DNA from: a virus
IMG/VR virus record: IMGVR_UViG_3300042546_000893
Coordinates: 1-64,000 of that record
DNA length: 64,000 bases
Direction: 5' to 3' (one strand)
Both the position numbers and the translations under genes were made by a program. Position 1 is the first letter of the stretch; every line of letters starts with the position of its first letter. The notes beneath the pieces are model-generated. The model made no database searches and was not told where the DNA came from. It saw only the letters and a list, made by a program, of their open reading frames with translations. Shown here piece after piece: positions 36,328-45,588 of this stretch.

Positions 36328-36367
36328 TCTTTGTCCATTAGTAGCCTGTTCTGTAGGTTTACTCAAG

Positions 36368-36396
36368 TCCCCAGATGTGGCAAAACATCGTGGGGA
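36368..36396 (-). ncRNA. Nested-hairpin leader RNA, copy 4
   Basis: Minus strand: outer stem TCCCCA/TGGGGA, one-base linker, inner stem GATGT/ACATC, 6-base loop. It lies just upstream of the zinc-ribbon gene. The flank GTAAACCTACAGAACAGG is nearly identical to that of copy 2 although the two genes are unrelated. Confidence 0.65.
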
Positions 36397-36404
36397 TAAT
36401 TTTT

Positions 36405-36641
36405 CTAGGTACTCAATACAATTGTGGCCGGATAAATTGCCATGTAATCGTTTTCACCTAAGCTAATTTTCTGCTGCTCAACTAAAGTAAAAATTGCAAA
36501 CCAAAATACTTTTTCACTCAATCCCAAATCCTTCTGAGCTTTAGAGGGATAGATAAATACTGCCCTCTTTCCTAGGAATTGAGGGATTAACCATTTTTCC
36601 ACAATGGTGATCGCATTCTCTAGTTCTTGAGTATTAATCAT
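36405..36641 (-). CDS. Small hypothetical protein
   Basis: 78 residues with no recognised domain. The N-terminus is helical (TQELENAITIVEKWLIPQF); the C-terminus is mixed (GENDYMAIYPATIVL). It ends about 40 bases before the zinc-ribbon leader on the same strand. Function unknown. Confidence 0.45.
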   Translation of the reverse strand: MINTQELENAITIVEKWLIPQFLGKRAVFIYPSKAQKDLGLSEKVFWFAIFTLVEQQKISLGENDYMAIYPATIVLST

Positions 36642-36706
36642 AATTTAATCAGCACAAAACTATTGTTTTATTATATAATATAAACAGTTCTAAATGCTAA
36701 CAAAAT

Positions 36707-37063
36707 ATGGCGATCGCAACGAACCTAAACCAAAGAATAGAAGGGCAAAAACTTCTATTCACGGCTGCCACCGATACTATGATTATCGGGGGAATGGTTA
36801 GCAATCTTTCTGTAACGGATGCCTACTTTAGCTTAAAACCTTTTATGGTTAATGCTAAGATAGATCGGGGTTTTCCATTCCAACTTCAAACCAAGTTACT
36901 CGCTCCTGCATTAACAGAGGTTAAGGCTTTTGCTACCGATACCCCTGTTAATTTATTTTGGGATTCTAGCGATGGTTGGAACTCTGAAGTTTTAGAAGAT
37001 TGGAACGGGGCAATCCCTAACTTTATTCCTGTATTATCGAATATAACTATAGCGGAGATTTAA
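36707..37063 (+). CDS. Small virion protein at the start of the fibre operon
   Basis: 118 residues, beta-rich (LLFTAATDTMIIGGMVSNLS). First gene of the plus-strand fibre operon and five bases before the next. A TATAAT (36674-36679) lies about 28 bases upstream and may be the operon promoter. The ribosome site is weak. A structural role is inferred from position. Confidence 0.5.
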   Translation: MAIATNLNQRIEGQKLLFTAATDTMIIGGMVSNLSVTDAYFSLKPFMVNAKIDRGFPFQLQTKLLAPALTEVKAFATDTPVNLFWDSSDGWNSEVLEDWNGAIPNFIPVLSNITIAEI

Positions 37064-37067
37064 GATA

Positions 37068-37985
37068 ATGCCTTGGATGGGTTCAAAGGCGAATATAGCC
37101 GCAATTGTGGCGTTAAACGTTGCGGACTTACAAGATGGAATTGTCTATTTTGCCTCAACAGAAAAAGCCTGGTTAGTGCTAGAAAAGACCAACACAACGG
37201 CAACCGCAAATGATAAAAGTTGCTTTACCGCAATAGGTGGTGGTAGATGGTTCCTCTCTAGGGATTCTAAAGTAGTGGCAACTACAATACCCACGGGGGC
37301 GGCTGCTATAGGAACTCGATGGGTATATCAAGAAAATGGGGCGGTTAATTCCTACGATTCGGTTATTTCTTATATTTATAATGGTACAACTTGGATTGAA
37401 TTAGATGCCAGAGTTAGGATATCAACCGGAACCCCTGCAAGTCTTTCTAAAACCCCAAATTCCAATAGAGAATCATGGCTAAATACTACGACGGGGGTGG
37501 TTTCTAACGCTCTTAACGGGAGTTGGGTGATACCGTCTTCCCCAACTCCTACACCAACTCCTACACCAACACCAACGCCAGCCCCAACACCCGCCCCCGG
37601 AACTATTGGAATCAATCAAACCGTTAACGGCTATCTTGATTATGTACTTGATGGGGACGAGGAAGTCGTCCAGAACTGGATGGACTTTGGGCTAACAGGT
37701 ACTATTACCAATCAATCAATAACAATAACGCTTGATTCAACTTCGTCAGGTTTTGAGCCATATTTGAGAATATATGCAACACATGGCTTATTTACTGCGG
37801 GGGGTGCAGCACTTCCTAACTCTGCAAGCGACGAAGATCAAGACGGTATTGTTCAGTTTACGTTTACCCCTCTTACTGTTAACATTGGTGATGTTTTTAG
37901 AATAGAAGTAACCAGTTACAATAACGACAACAATCCATCAGATAAAGACACCGGAAATTTTGTATTGTCCACTGTTTCACCTTAG
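37068..37985 (+). CDS. Tail fibre/tip protein with proline-threonine hinge and beta domain
   Basis: 305 residues in three parts: an N-terminal domain (1-155) shared with the next gene, a PTPTPTPAPT hinge (about 156-178), and a C-terminal beta domain (about 180-305) with acidic Asp-rich motifs (NDNNPSDKDTGN) that resembles bacterial pre-peptidase-type carbohydrate- or calcium-linked domains. Likely a virion protein with an exposed binding tip. Confidence 0.6.
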   Translation: MPWMGSKANIAAIVALNVADLQDGIVYFASTEKAWLVLEKTNTTATANDKSCFTAIGGGRWFLSRDSKVVATTIPTGAAAIGTRWVYQENGAVNSYDSVISYIYNGTTWIELDARVRISTGTPASLSKTPNSNRESWLNTTTGVVSNALNGSWVIPSSPTPTPTPTPTPTPAPTPAPGTIGINQTVNGYLDYVLDGDEEVVQNWMDFGLTGTITNQSITITLDSTSSGFEPYLRIYATHGLFTAGGAALPNSASDEDQDGIVQFTFTPLTVNIGDVFRIEVTSYNNDNNPSDKDTGNFVLSTVSP

Positions 37986-38006
37986 TTTATATCAGGAACA
38001 AAGACT

Positions 38007-38489
38007 ATGGCATGGATGGGTTCTAAGACAAATATTGCTGCAATTACGGCTCTAAATGTTTCAACTTTACAAGATGGAATATTGTTTTTTGCCCTTGCAG
38101 AGAAAGTTTGGTTAACATTAGTAAAAACAGACACTACCTCAACAGCAAATGGTAAATCATGCTTCACTGCAACTGGCGGGGGTAGATGGTTTATCTCTAG
38201 GGATTCTGAAGTGGTAGCCAGTACATTGCCAACCGGAGGGGCTGCCACAGGGACTAGATGGTTATATCAAGAGAATGGGGCGGTTAATAGTTACGATTCG
38301 GTTATCTCATACATCTACAATGGCACGACATGGGTTGAGTTGGATGCAAGAATGCGTCTCCACACCGGAACCCCCGCAAGTTTAACCAAGACTCCAAACT
38401 CAAATAGGGAGACATGGAAGAACACTAGCACTGGCATTATTTACACGGCATTTAATGGTGGTTGGGTAGCGGGTGCTGGAGGGAGCTAG
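38007..38489 (+). CDS. Tail fibre/tip protein, paralogue of 37068 N-terminal domain
   Basis: 160 residues, closely similar over its full length to the first 155 residues of the preceding protein (MAWMGSKTNIAAITALNV versus MPWMGSKANIAAIVALNV), but without hinge and C-terminal domain. A recent tandem duplication. GGAAC lies before the ATG. The 3' end carries GGAGGGAG that serves the next gene. Confidence 0.65.
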   Translation: MAWMGSKTNIAAITALNVSTLQDGILFFALAEKVWLTLVKTDTTSTANGKSCFTATGGGRWFISRDSEVVASTLPTGGAATGTRWLYQENGAVNSYDSVISYIYNGTTWVELDARMRLHTGTPASLTKTPNSNRETWKNTSTGIIYTAFNGGWVAGAGGS

Positions 38490-39233
38490 TTGATTCAATT
38501 TACCTGTGGAAGTTCACAACCTTTGGACTTAACGCTATTTGACGGGGTTGTGATTGGCTACCATTGGCAGTTATTTGTTGACCGGAACGGGACTAAAAAC
38601 CCTCTGGACTTCCCAGATAAAATTATCCGAGCGCAATTCCTTTATGGGCATAAACATCAAAACCCCTGTCCATTTTCCGGTTGCGATTCAATTAAGGAAT
38701 GGGTAGGGCAACGGGTTGGGAAATTTTCTCAGGCGGATGAATGGGTACTCACCAACGAGTTCACTGATGACTTAGGGGTCGCATACCCCAACTACAAGCT
38801 CGATGACTTAAAGCGATATTGTGAAGCCGCGCATATTGCCAATCCCAAAGCTCGATTAATTTTGGGAGATTTCAAACCCCACCTATTCAATAAATGGGAT
38901 GCGATCGCCAACATCTGCCACGAATTAGCTAAGGATTTTCCTGTTGAGGTAGGGATTCAAACTCATTTGAAAACCTATAATGCTCCGGTGATCCTAACCA
39001 GATTACCTAAAATTATTGAGATGTTTGATGTTCCCGTGCATTTTATTGAAGCGAGTCTTTGGTATAAATCCGTTGCCGATAAAGCGATTTGTAATGGGCT
39101 ATGGTCGGAGTTGATATCAATAGCTGAACAGCATCAAGTCCAATCATTTTGTAATTGGTGGCTGTGTTCTGAGGATGCGGAGGTTGGGCGGCGGATGCCT
39201 ACTTTTGAGAAGTTAAGTTTATTTGTTGGTTGA
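38490..39233 (+). CDS. GH10-like glycoside hydrolase (putative tail-borne glycosidase)
   Basis: 247 residues from TTG 38490, with a strong GGAGGGAG site. Motifs match a GH10-type (beta/alpha)8 barrel: LTNEF with the presumed acid/base Glu (about residue 89), GIQTHLKTYNAP, and HFIEASLWY with a presumed nucleophile Glu (about residue 188). Domain length is short for GH10. In this position it may degrade host sheath or envelope polysaccharide during infection. It overlaps the next gene only if that gene uses its TTG start. Confidence 0.65.
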   Translation: MIQFTCGSSQPLDLTLFDGVVIGYHWQLFVDRNGTKNPLDFPDKIIRAQFLYGHKHQNPCPFSGCDSIKEWVGQRVGKFSQADEWVLTNEFTDDLGVAYPNYKLDDLKRYCEAAHIANPKARLILGDFKPHLFNKWDAIANICHELAKDFPVEVGIQTHLKTYNAPVILTRLPKIIEMFDVPVHFIEASLWYKSVADKAICNGLWSELISIAEQHQVQSFCNWWLCSEDAEVGRRMPTFEKLSLFVG

Positions 39234-39237
39234 GATT

Positions 39238-40170
39238 ATGACTGAAGAAACCTTGCCACCAGAAGTATTCGGTACAGGAGAAGTAATTTTTTTCTTTCCT
39301 ACCGTTGAATTTTTAGAGGAACAGGCGAAATACAATTGGGGAATGTCGGGGGATTATTATGTCTGGATCAGTTCCTACAACGGAGGAAGTTATACTGGTG
39401 TTAATCCATATTTATATGTTGGAGCTATTGCTGATATTAAGGGAGGGAATAATACATTTTATAGGTTTTCTTCTGATGATATTGGATATTTCTATAATGA
39501 GTCGTCGGCTTTGTTCTCTGTTAGCTTGCCCGATAAAATTAGTTTTGATAGCAGGAAGCTGTCATCAAAACAAAAAACGATCTACATCAGCCATGAAACA
39601 GTCCCAATAATTGGGGGAAGTTATGCTAAAACAGACCCTAATTTACTTTTAGTTCCATTCTTTGAAAATGCAACAACAATTCATAGCAACTTTTTAAATA
39701 CATCGGTTGATGGTTATTTTCTTGGGGTTGCAAAAGATGTTAATATAGTTAGGCACGAAAACGGAACCAATATAATTTTATATAACTCATCTCAAGATTT
39801 TATAGAAAAATGTTTAAATCAATTTGATAACACAAAAGATGGAGCAACATTCTGCCCTCTTGTTCCTGTATTGTCATTGGGGACTGTACCGGAAAGACCT
39901 GGGGTGGTGACGGATTACAATACAGCCCCTGTATTGATTGAGTCGAATAAAGGCAATGTGATCTATGACTGTTTATTTTTGTTTAGAGCTTCCGAGCCCG
40001 ACTATAGTGACGCTCTCGTTTGCTATGCAGCCCCACTAGAAAAAGACTATTGTATTATTAGTTCCTCTGAGTCTGATACTATCCCTGATCAGGTATTGAA
40101 AGGGAATATTCTTGAGATTAGCGAAATAAGAATTAAAACAGAATTAACCTGGGAGACTATAATTATATGA
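39238..40170 (+). CDS. Fibre operon protein, unknown
   Basis: 310 residues from ATG 39238; a TTG at 39223 is an alternative. Rich in aromatic residues and Asn/Ser, with beta patterning (DYYVWISSYNGGSYTGVN). No family recognised. The stop overlaps the next start (ATGA), which ties it to the following large gene. Confidence 0.5.
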   Translation: MTEETLPPEVFGTGEVIFFFPTVEFLEEQAKYNWGMSGDYYVWISSYNGGSYTGVNPYLYVGAIADIKGGNNTFYRFSSDDIGYFYNESSALFSVSLPDKISFDSRKLSSKQKTIYISHETVPIIGGSYAKTDPNLLLVPFFENATTIHSNFLNTSVDGYFLGVAKDVNIVRHENGTNIILYNSSQDFIEKCLNQFDNTKDGATFCPLVPVLSLGTVPERPGVVTDYNTAPVLIESNKGNVIYDCLFLFRASEPDYSDALVCYAAPLEKDYCIISSSESDTIPDQVLKGNILEISEIRIKTELTWETIII

Positions 40171-42881
40171 GCCAAAACAAGAAAACAAGCCAAGGAAATC
40201 ACAGGCACGATACGATAGGAGACGCAGTTACAACAATTCCAATAAAAGCCAATGTTTTCTGGGTTAAATTTGTAAAGAAATCATCGCCCGTAACATTTAA
40301 GACTGGACAGTCTTGGCTTTATGATTTTGGGGCAATGCGACGATATCCTTGTGCTAGTGCATGGCAATTCGAGGATTATATTAAATCCAATAATCTCCCA
40401 ACCGCAGCAATCGGATCACGAGAGAAAATAGTTTTTAGTAAAATGATATTACACAATCCCACGGAAAGGGATATTAGATTAATTCTTAAACGCCCTGATT
40501 CACCCCATCCTGGTGATGGCTATAGCCCCGCTACTGTCTCACCTAGAGGGTCGGGTGGAGGTTATGGTGTTGGTGGTGCAGGTGGTGAACCGATAAGCCC
40601 TCAAGATATCATTTTAGTTTCTACCTATTTTGGTAAATATACTGTTAGTCTCACAGTTGAAATAACGGCAAGTTTTGATGGTCAATATGCACCATTTAAC
40701 GCACATCAAAGTGTTTACATTCTTTCTGGCCCCCCAACAGTTCAACCTGGTGGTAACACTTGTATTTATGGGAAGATTTTGTTTTACGAGGCAGGGATTG
40801 GTATGGAAGGCTTTAAAAGCGCAAGTAGTCAAGCTGATAAGATTAGCTATAAGCCTGAGATACGGGGTGGTATGTATTCCTTTGGTTTTGATACTCCTTT
40901 TACACCAATAGAAGGCGGTGGTGGCTTGTTCGTAATGACAGCTATTCACGATGCGGGTGATGGAATATGGGCAGGAAAAGCTAGAAAATTTGGACATTCT
41001 CAATATTTTGAAGGTAAATGGACTATTTTCCCCGATGACCCTCCCGTTGCACCGGGGGGTATTTCTGCTGTTTTAAAGAGAGTTGCAGTGTCTCCTGACC
41101 CCGGATTTTTACCTTTTAATATTTATTATGGCGGTGGCGGTGGCGGTGGCGGTGGCGGTGGCGGTGGCGGTGGCGGTGATCAACCATCTCATAGTCAGGC
41201 GGGGGAAAAATTGCCCCCCAAGAAATCTGATATTGTAGATTCTCCTAACTCAAAATATATGGCTGAAATATATTTTAATAACACTAAAATATATGAGACC
41301 ACTGCGAGTGAGCTTTTGTGTACATTCCCGATCAACTTAATAGGAAGCCTGCCAGACAACGACCCAGAGACAAAGGACGATGACGCTATTCCCGATGACT
41401 GGATTCACCCTTTAGACGTGATTTTAGATGACTTTACCTGGTCAGAAAGTATTGGCTCTAACTGGGGTTTATTCCCTGGGAAAATGTCTGAAATTCTGCT
41501 CACGAACAGAGAAAACTTTGATTTTGACAAGACTAAAAATGTCGATGAAATGTTAGATCCTTTAGTGCCAAACTCGTTAAATTTATATGCAAACACTAAG
41601 GTATATTCTATTTCAAAAACTCGTCATATATTCATGTTACTAGAAGGGGCGGAACAGCAGATAAAATTGGAGACTGTTGGTTCAAGTCTAGCTATAAAAA
41701 GGAATTGTAAAAATAATTATTGCTGCTTTCAGTTTAGAAGATTGACTGTTATTGAAGTCAATGGTACATCACCAAGCGTTAAATATTATCCAATTAGAGA
41801 CGGTAAAATAACGGGTTTACCAGAATGGATAAAAGAGCTTGATTATGATGGATTTTTGAATCCTTATTTCTTCTTTCCAACATCAGATAATTTATGTAGA
41901 GACGGTACTAGCTATAGTCAATCCACTTACAGATTAAATTCTCAAGGGTTAAGCACGTCAATAGGTCTCAACTCTTATACTGTTGGTCGTGAGATACCAA
42001 TGCCCAAAAAAGATACTGATTTCAATTCAGTGTTTTCTGCCCAAAGGTTTAGTAAATTTTATGTAGGAGCAAATTCTTATAAGCCGGATGATGTTAAGTT
42101 TATTTATGGATTTCCTTTTGGTGTTTACTACAAAGGTTCAGGCTATGTATTAGGAACTGGATTAGTTACCGATGATATTATTAGATACTACAATAATATA
42201 AATTATTCAAACAATGACTTGTATCTTGCCGAAAAAATAAGTGCAGGAGAAGATGATGCCATTGACAATTTTGCGCTAGGTTTGTCGTTTCCCGTTCAAG
42301 ATACCGTTAGGGTAGGTGAGATGGTTGGCAGTAGGTCATTTGTTGATTCCCTAAAAAACGGAACAGCAAGAGCGCAATTTAAGATAGCAGAGATCGAGAC
42401 TGTCAACAACGACGCATCGCATACTATCAAGACCTACGAAAAGATATATCAAACAGGTAATGTCGTCTATGGATTTTACCCTGGTTATTCTGGAGGGATA
42501 ACAAACCCCGCATGGATAACCCCCGCAATCCTTAAAGGCATTTCAGATAATTACCCAAGAAGTTTTGATTATCCAACCCAAAAATACTACGGATTTTATG
42601 ATCTGGTATATTTGAGGGATGATAACCTTGCTGCCAATATTGGAAAAAGGCAGAAATTCCCTTATATTTCTGACAATGAAAAGATTTTCAATTTTTCTGA
42701 CAATGCAAAGTTTAGACGTTCATCGCCAGTTAAGTTGCCGAAAATAAATAATATTGATAACAAAAGTTTGGTTTATTTTGTGACAGCAATCAGGACGGAT
42801 GACGAGAAAGAGAAAGAGAGGGGGGATTACATTGACCCTTTTACTATGACGAGAGAAGACCGTTTAAAATTAAGGGATTAA
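40167..42881 (+). CDS. Large fibre/tip protein with polyglycine tract
   Basis: 904 residues, beta-rich. Residues about 322-337 are 16 consecutive glycines encoded by (GGCGGT)8. Before the tract there is Gly/Pro-rich sequence (RGSGGGYGVGGAGGE). No enzymatic motif is visible. The glycine tract probably acts as a hinge. Because the repeat unit is 6 bp, slippage would change hinge length without breaking the frame. Confidence 0.55.
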   Translation: MSQNKKTSQGNHRHDTIGDAVTTIPIKANVFWVKFVKKSSPVTFKTGQSWLYDFGAMRRYPCASAWQFEDYIKSNNLPTAAIGSREKIVFSKMILHNPTERDIRLILKRPDSPHPGDGYSPATVSPRGSGGGYGVGGAGGEPISPQDIILVSTYFGKYTVSLTVEITASFDGQYAPFNAHQSVYILSGPPTVQPGGNTCIYGKILFYEAGIGMEGFKSASSQADKISYKPEIRGGMYSFGFDTPFTPIEGGGGLFVMTAIHDAGDGIWAGKARKFGHSQYFEGKWTIFPDDPPVAPGGISAVLKRVAVSPDPGFLPFNIYYGGGGGGGGGGGGGGGGDQPSHSQAGEKLPPKKSDIVDSPNSKYMAEIYFNNTKIYETTASELLCTFPINLIGSLPDNDPETKDDDAIPDDWIHPLDVILDDFTWSESIGSNWGLFPGKMSEILLTNRENFDFDKTKNVDEMLDPLVPNSLNLYANTKVYSISKTRHIFMLLEGAEQQIKLETVGSSLAIKRNCKNNYCCFQFRRLTVIEVNGTSPSVKYYPIRDGKITGLPEWIKELDYDGFLNPYFFFPTSDNLCRDGTSYSQSTYRLNSQGLSTSIGLNSYTVGREIPMPKKDTDFNSVFSAQRFSKFYVGANSYKPDDVKFIYGFPFGVYYKGSGYVLGTGLVTDDIIRYYNNINYSNNDLYLAEKISAGEDDAIDNFALGLSFPVQDTVRVGEMVGSRSFVDSLKNGTARAQFKIAEIETVNNDASHTIKTYEKIYQTGNVVYGFYPGYSGGITNPAWITPAILKGISDNYPRSFDYPTQKYYGFYDLVYLRDDNLAANIGKRQKFPYISDNEKIFNFSDNAKFRRSSPVKLPKINNIDNKSLVYFVTAIRTDDEKEKERGDYIDPFTMTREDRLKLRD
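41130..41177 (+). repeat. (GGCGGT)8 microsatellite
   Basis: Eight perfect 6-bp units inside the gene at 40167, all coding glycine. Length changes keep frame. Confidence 0.9.
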
Positions 42882-42885
42882 TCTT

Positions 42886-43599
42886 ATGCCTAATTACAAA
42901 TCCAGTGCATTTTGGGTGGCAAATACTCAAGAGTTAACCAATAATTTCACATTTGATAATACGGATGAAGATGGGCTTTTTATGTTTGTGGGAATGGGTG
43001 CTGACCAAGCAATTTATGTTTGGCGTAAAACCGGAGTTGTTAAAAATCCGCAAGATATTCCTGCCACTCTCGGATGTTGGAAGTTTTTTAGTTCAACTCA
43101 AAAAAGTGATAGTTTTGAATTAGCAAACTGGACTCTGACAAAAGCATTGATAACTAATGGAATATCTCAAAATAGAGTTGACCTGAAATCTTATGTATTG
43201 GTTTCATGGGATGATATTGTACCTAGACTGATTCCCGTTATCAATGCCAATGAAATCGCCGAAGAAAGTTATAATTTTGAAGTTGGCAATAGTGAGTTAC
43301 TAACAAATTTTTCTTATATAAGTAGTCAATTTTTCAAAGCAAGTTTAGAAAATCAAAAGTTAGCACCCGATGATGAGAACACATCACTAACCGATTTCAG
43401 TTTTATCAACAAACAATATTATTTTCAAACCATAGAAAATAAAAGGGGTTATCTTGATAATGATGTAAACACCTTGACTAATTATGACAGTATTAGAATA
43501 GGATTAGAAAGAGCGATAGCAGAAAATAATAAAATAGATTATATTAGTAATAATTCATTGTTAACTGATTGGGGGTATATATGCCTTTTACGTTTATAG
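42886..43599 (+). CDS. Fibre operon protein with imperfect internal repeats
   Basis: 237 residues. The C-terminal half contains about four imperfect repeats of roughly 25 residues (LLTNFSYISSQFFKASLENQ, LTDFSFINKQYYFQTIENK and similar), suggesting a repetitive helical or fibrous shaft. AAGGGAT precedes the ATG. The 3' end overlaps the next gene by 19 bases. Confidence 0.5.
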   Translation: MPNYKSSAFWVANTQELTNNFTFDNTDEDGLFMFVGMGADQAIYVWRKTGVVKNPQDIPATLGCWKFFSSTQKSDSFELANWTLTKALITNGISQNRVDLKSYVLVSWDDIVPRLIPVINANEIAEESYNFEVGNSELLTNFSYISSQFFKASLENQKLAPDDENTSLTDFSFINKQYYFQTIENKRGYLDNDVNTLTNYDSIRIGLERAIAENNKIDYISNNSLLTDWGYICLLRL

Positions 43600-44561
43600 G
43601 AACCGGAGCTATTACAGACAAACCATCAGGTGCTGTACTACACTTCAATAACAAGGTTTACTGTGGAACAGCCAATGGTGGTTCGTCCAAGGGTTATATT
43701 TTTAATCCCGCTGATAACACTTTTACGACTTTCACTTTACCAAATTCCGATTATTACCCAAGAGTTTTATTGTTAGATGGTAGGATTCTTTTTTGTGGAG
43801 TTGTAAATAATAGAAGTTGGTTACTGGTAAATGAAGATGGAACCTATCAGACACTTAATGATTGGACTTTTCGCGTTAATAATGCCTCGTTGATGCGTGA
43901 TGGAAAAGTTGCTATTTGTAATGCAACTATTGATAGGAGATTTGGTTTTTTTAATCCAAAGACTACGTTTTTTGAATATTTCCCTAATACTCCATCTGTT
44001 TTATCGGACATCACACCAGCTACAACAACATTACTACCTGATGGGAAATTATTATTAGTTAATAATAGTTCTACATATCAGGCATATATATATAATCCAT
44101 TTAATCATGTTTGGGAACAAATAGATTCAAACGGATTTAATGCTTCAAATACCTGGGACAACGAAGGTGCATTGCTTTATGATGGTGGTTTGGCTGTCTT
44201 TGGTAATGTTCATGGGTTAAATTTAATTGATATTTACAGTAAAAAGATAATAGACCAAGAAGGGATGACTGGTTCAAGCGTTGCTTTTACTAGATTGTCT
44301 CCTGATGGTGATGTTTTCTTGGTTAATAGTTCAACAATAAACAAATATCACATTGAAAATAATATTTTAACTAATGTTGGACATACAACGCTGCCAACGT
44401 TACAGCAACTCCCTAGTGGTATGGTGATGCTACCATCAGGAAAAATGTTTTATTGTACACATGGTGCAGTATTAGATAATAATGGTTTCACAATTTGGGA
44501 TTCATCTTTGGGAACTTTACCCAAAGAGGTTTGTTTAAGTGCTTTTTATAATAGAGGGTAA
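43581..44561 (+). CDS. Kelch-like beta-propeller fibre protein
   Basis: 326 residues from ATG 43581 (GGGGG just upstream). It contains repeated blades of the type LLPDGKLLLVNN, MLPSGKMFYC and GYIFNPADNTFTTF, typical of kelch/galactose-oxidase-like propellers. It ends SAFYNRG. Likely a receptor-binding tail protein. The next gene encodes a related protein. Confidence 0.6.
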   Translation: MPFTFIGTGAITDKPSGAVLHFNNKVYCGTANGGSSKGYIFNPADNTFTTFTLPNSDYYPRVLLLDGRILFCGVVNNRSWLLVNEDGTYQTLNDWTFRVNNASLMRDGKVAICNATIDRRFGFFNPKTTFFEYFPNTPSVLSDITPATTTLLPDGKLLLVNNSSTYQAYIYNPFNHVWEQIDSNGFNASNTWDNEGALLYDGGLAVFGNVHGLNLIDIYSKKIIDQEGMTGSSVAFTRLSPDGDVFLVNSSTINKYHIENNILTNVGHTTLPTLQQLPSGMVMLPSGKMFYCTHGAVLDNNGFTIWDSSLGTLPKEVCLSAFYNRG

Positions 44562-44564
44562 ATC

Positions 44565-45587
44565 ATGTTATTTGTTGCTGATTCTGGTAGTTTTTTAAAA
44601 AGAATTGACAATATGGTTTTGATGCCGGACGGTAATGTATTCTGCAAGTTTACAGAGAAAACGTGGGGCTATTCAATTTATAACCCTTTGACAAATTTAA
44701 GGGGTGCTGACTTTGCTAATCACGAATATGCTACTAATTCACCAAGTTATGGAAAGGGTGTTTTATGTGCCGATAAAAAAACTATTGTTTTCCCCCCTAG
44801 AAATTGGAAAAAACCTTTAATTTATAATAGTCAAGCAAACACATTTAACATCACCTCAACATGGGAAGAAGAAATAATAACGGTCACAACCAATAGATAT
44901 TTAGGGGGGACGTTACTACCTGATGGTAGGGTGTTTTTTCCTCCGTATAATGCTCTATATGCAGCAATTTACAACCCATTAGATGATAGTGTTCAAAAGA
45001 TTACAACAGTATTCTCAGGAGGGTCAACACCCGCCTATAACGGTGCTTACCTGTTGCCCAATGGTAAGATATTTTTGATTGCAGGAACTAAAGCGTTTGC
45101 GTTATTAGATTTAGGTAATTTAGTTTTAACTGAAATTTCTGAATTGACAAATTATAAACGATATATTCATGCTGTGATGACTGTTGATGAATTGTTGGTT
45201 TTGTTTCCTGAACCTGGATATAATAATAAATGTTTAATTTATGATTACGCTTCAAATAGTTTAGTCAATTCAAATAGTATTGACCCATCGGATGCGACCT
45301 GTAAAGGTGTTTCTCTGTTGGGGAATGGTAGTATTTTAGCTTTATATCCCACGGGGTTGTGGAGTATTAAGATTAAAAATAATGGTAGTTTATTTGAAAA
45401 AACTAAACTCCACTTAAACACTGAATTAGATATTAATTCTAAAATGATTGGGTTATTAAATGGCAATAGCTTGATAGTTCCTGAAGGTACGGGTATAAGC
45501 AATATACCTTATATTTTTAAACCTGGAATTGATTTAGTCCCATTTCATCCCTCTGTTTATCTGTCACCATTTTATAACCGGAGCTAA
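44565..45587 (+). CDS. Kelch-like beta-propeller fibre protein, paralogue of 43581
   Basis: 340 residues with the same blade pattern (MVLMPDGNVFCKF, TLLPDGRVFFPP, YLLPNGKIFLIAG, SLLGNGSILALYP) and the end YLSPFYNRS, close to that of the preceding protein. It is the last gene of the plus-strand fibre operon. The tandem pair may give two receptor specificities or a hetero-oligomer. Confidence 0.6.
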   Translation: MLFVADSGSFLKRIDNMVLMPDGNVFCKFTEKTWGYSIYNPLTNLRGADFANHEYATNSPSYGKGVLCADKKTIVFPPRNWKKPLIYNSQANTFNITSTWEEEIITVTTNRYLGGTLLPDGRVFFPPYNALYAAIYNPLDDSVQKITTVFSGGSTPAYNGAYLLPNGKIFLIAGTKAFALLDLGNLVLTEISELTNYKRYIHAVMTVDELLVLFPEPGYNNKCLIYDYASNSLVNSNSIDPSDATCKGVSLLGNGSILALYPTGLWSIKIKNNGSLFEKTKLHLNTELDINSKMIGLLNGNSLIVPEGTGISNIPYIFKPGIDLVPFHPSVYLSPFYNRS

Positions 45588-45588
45588 C

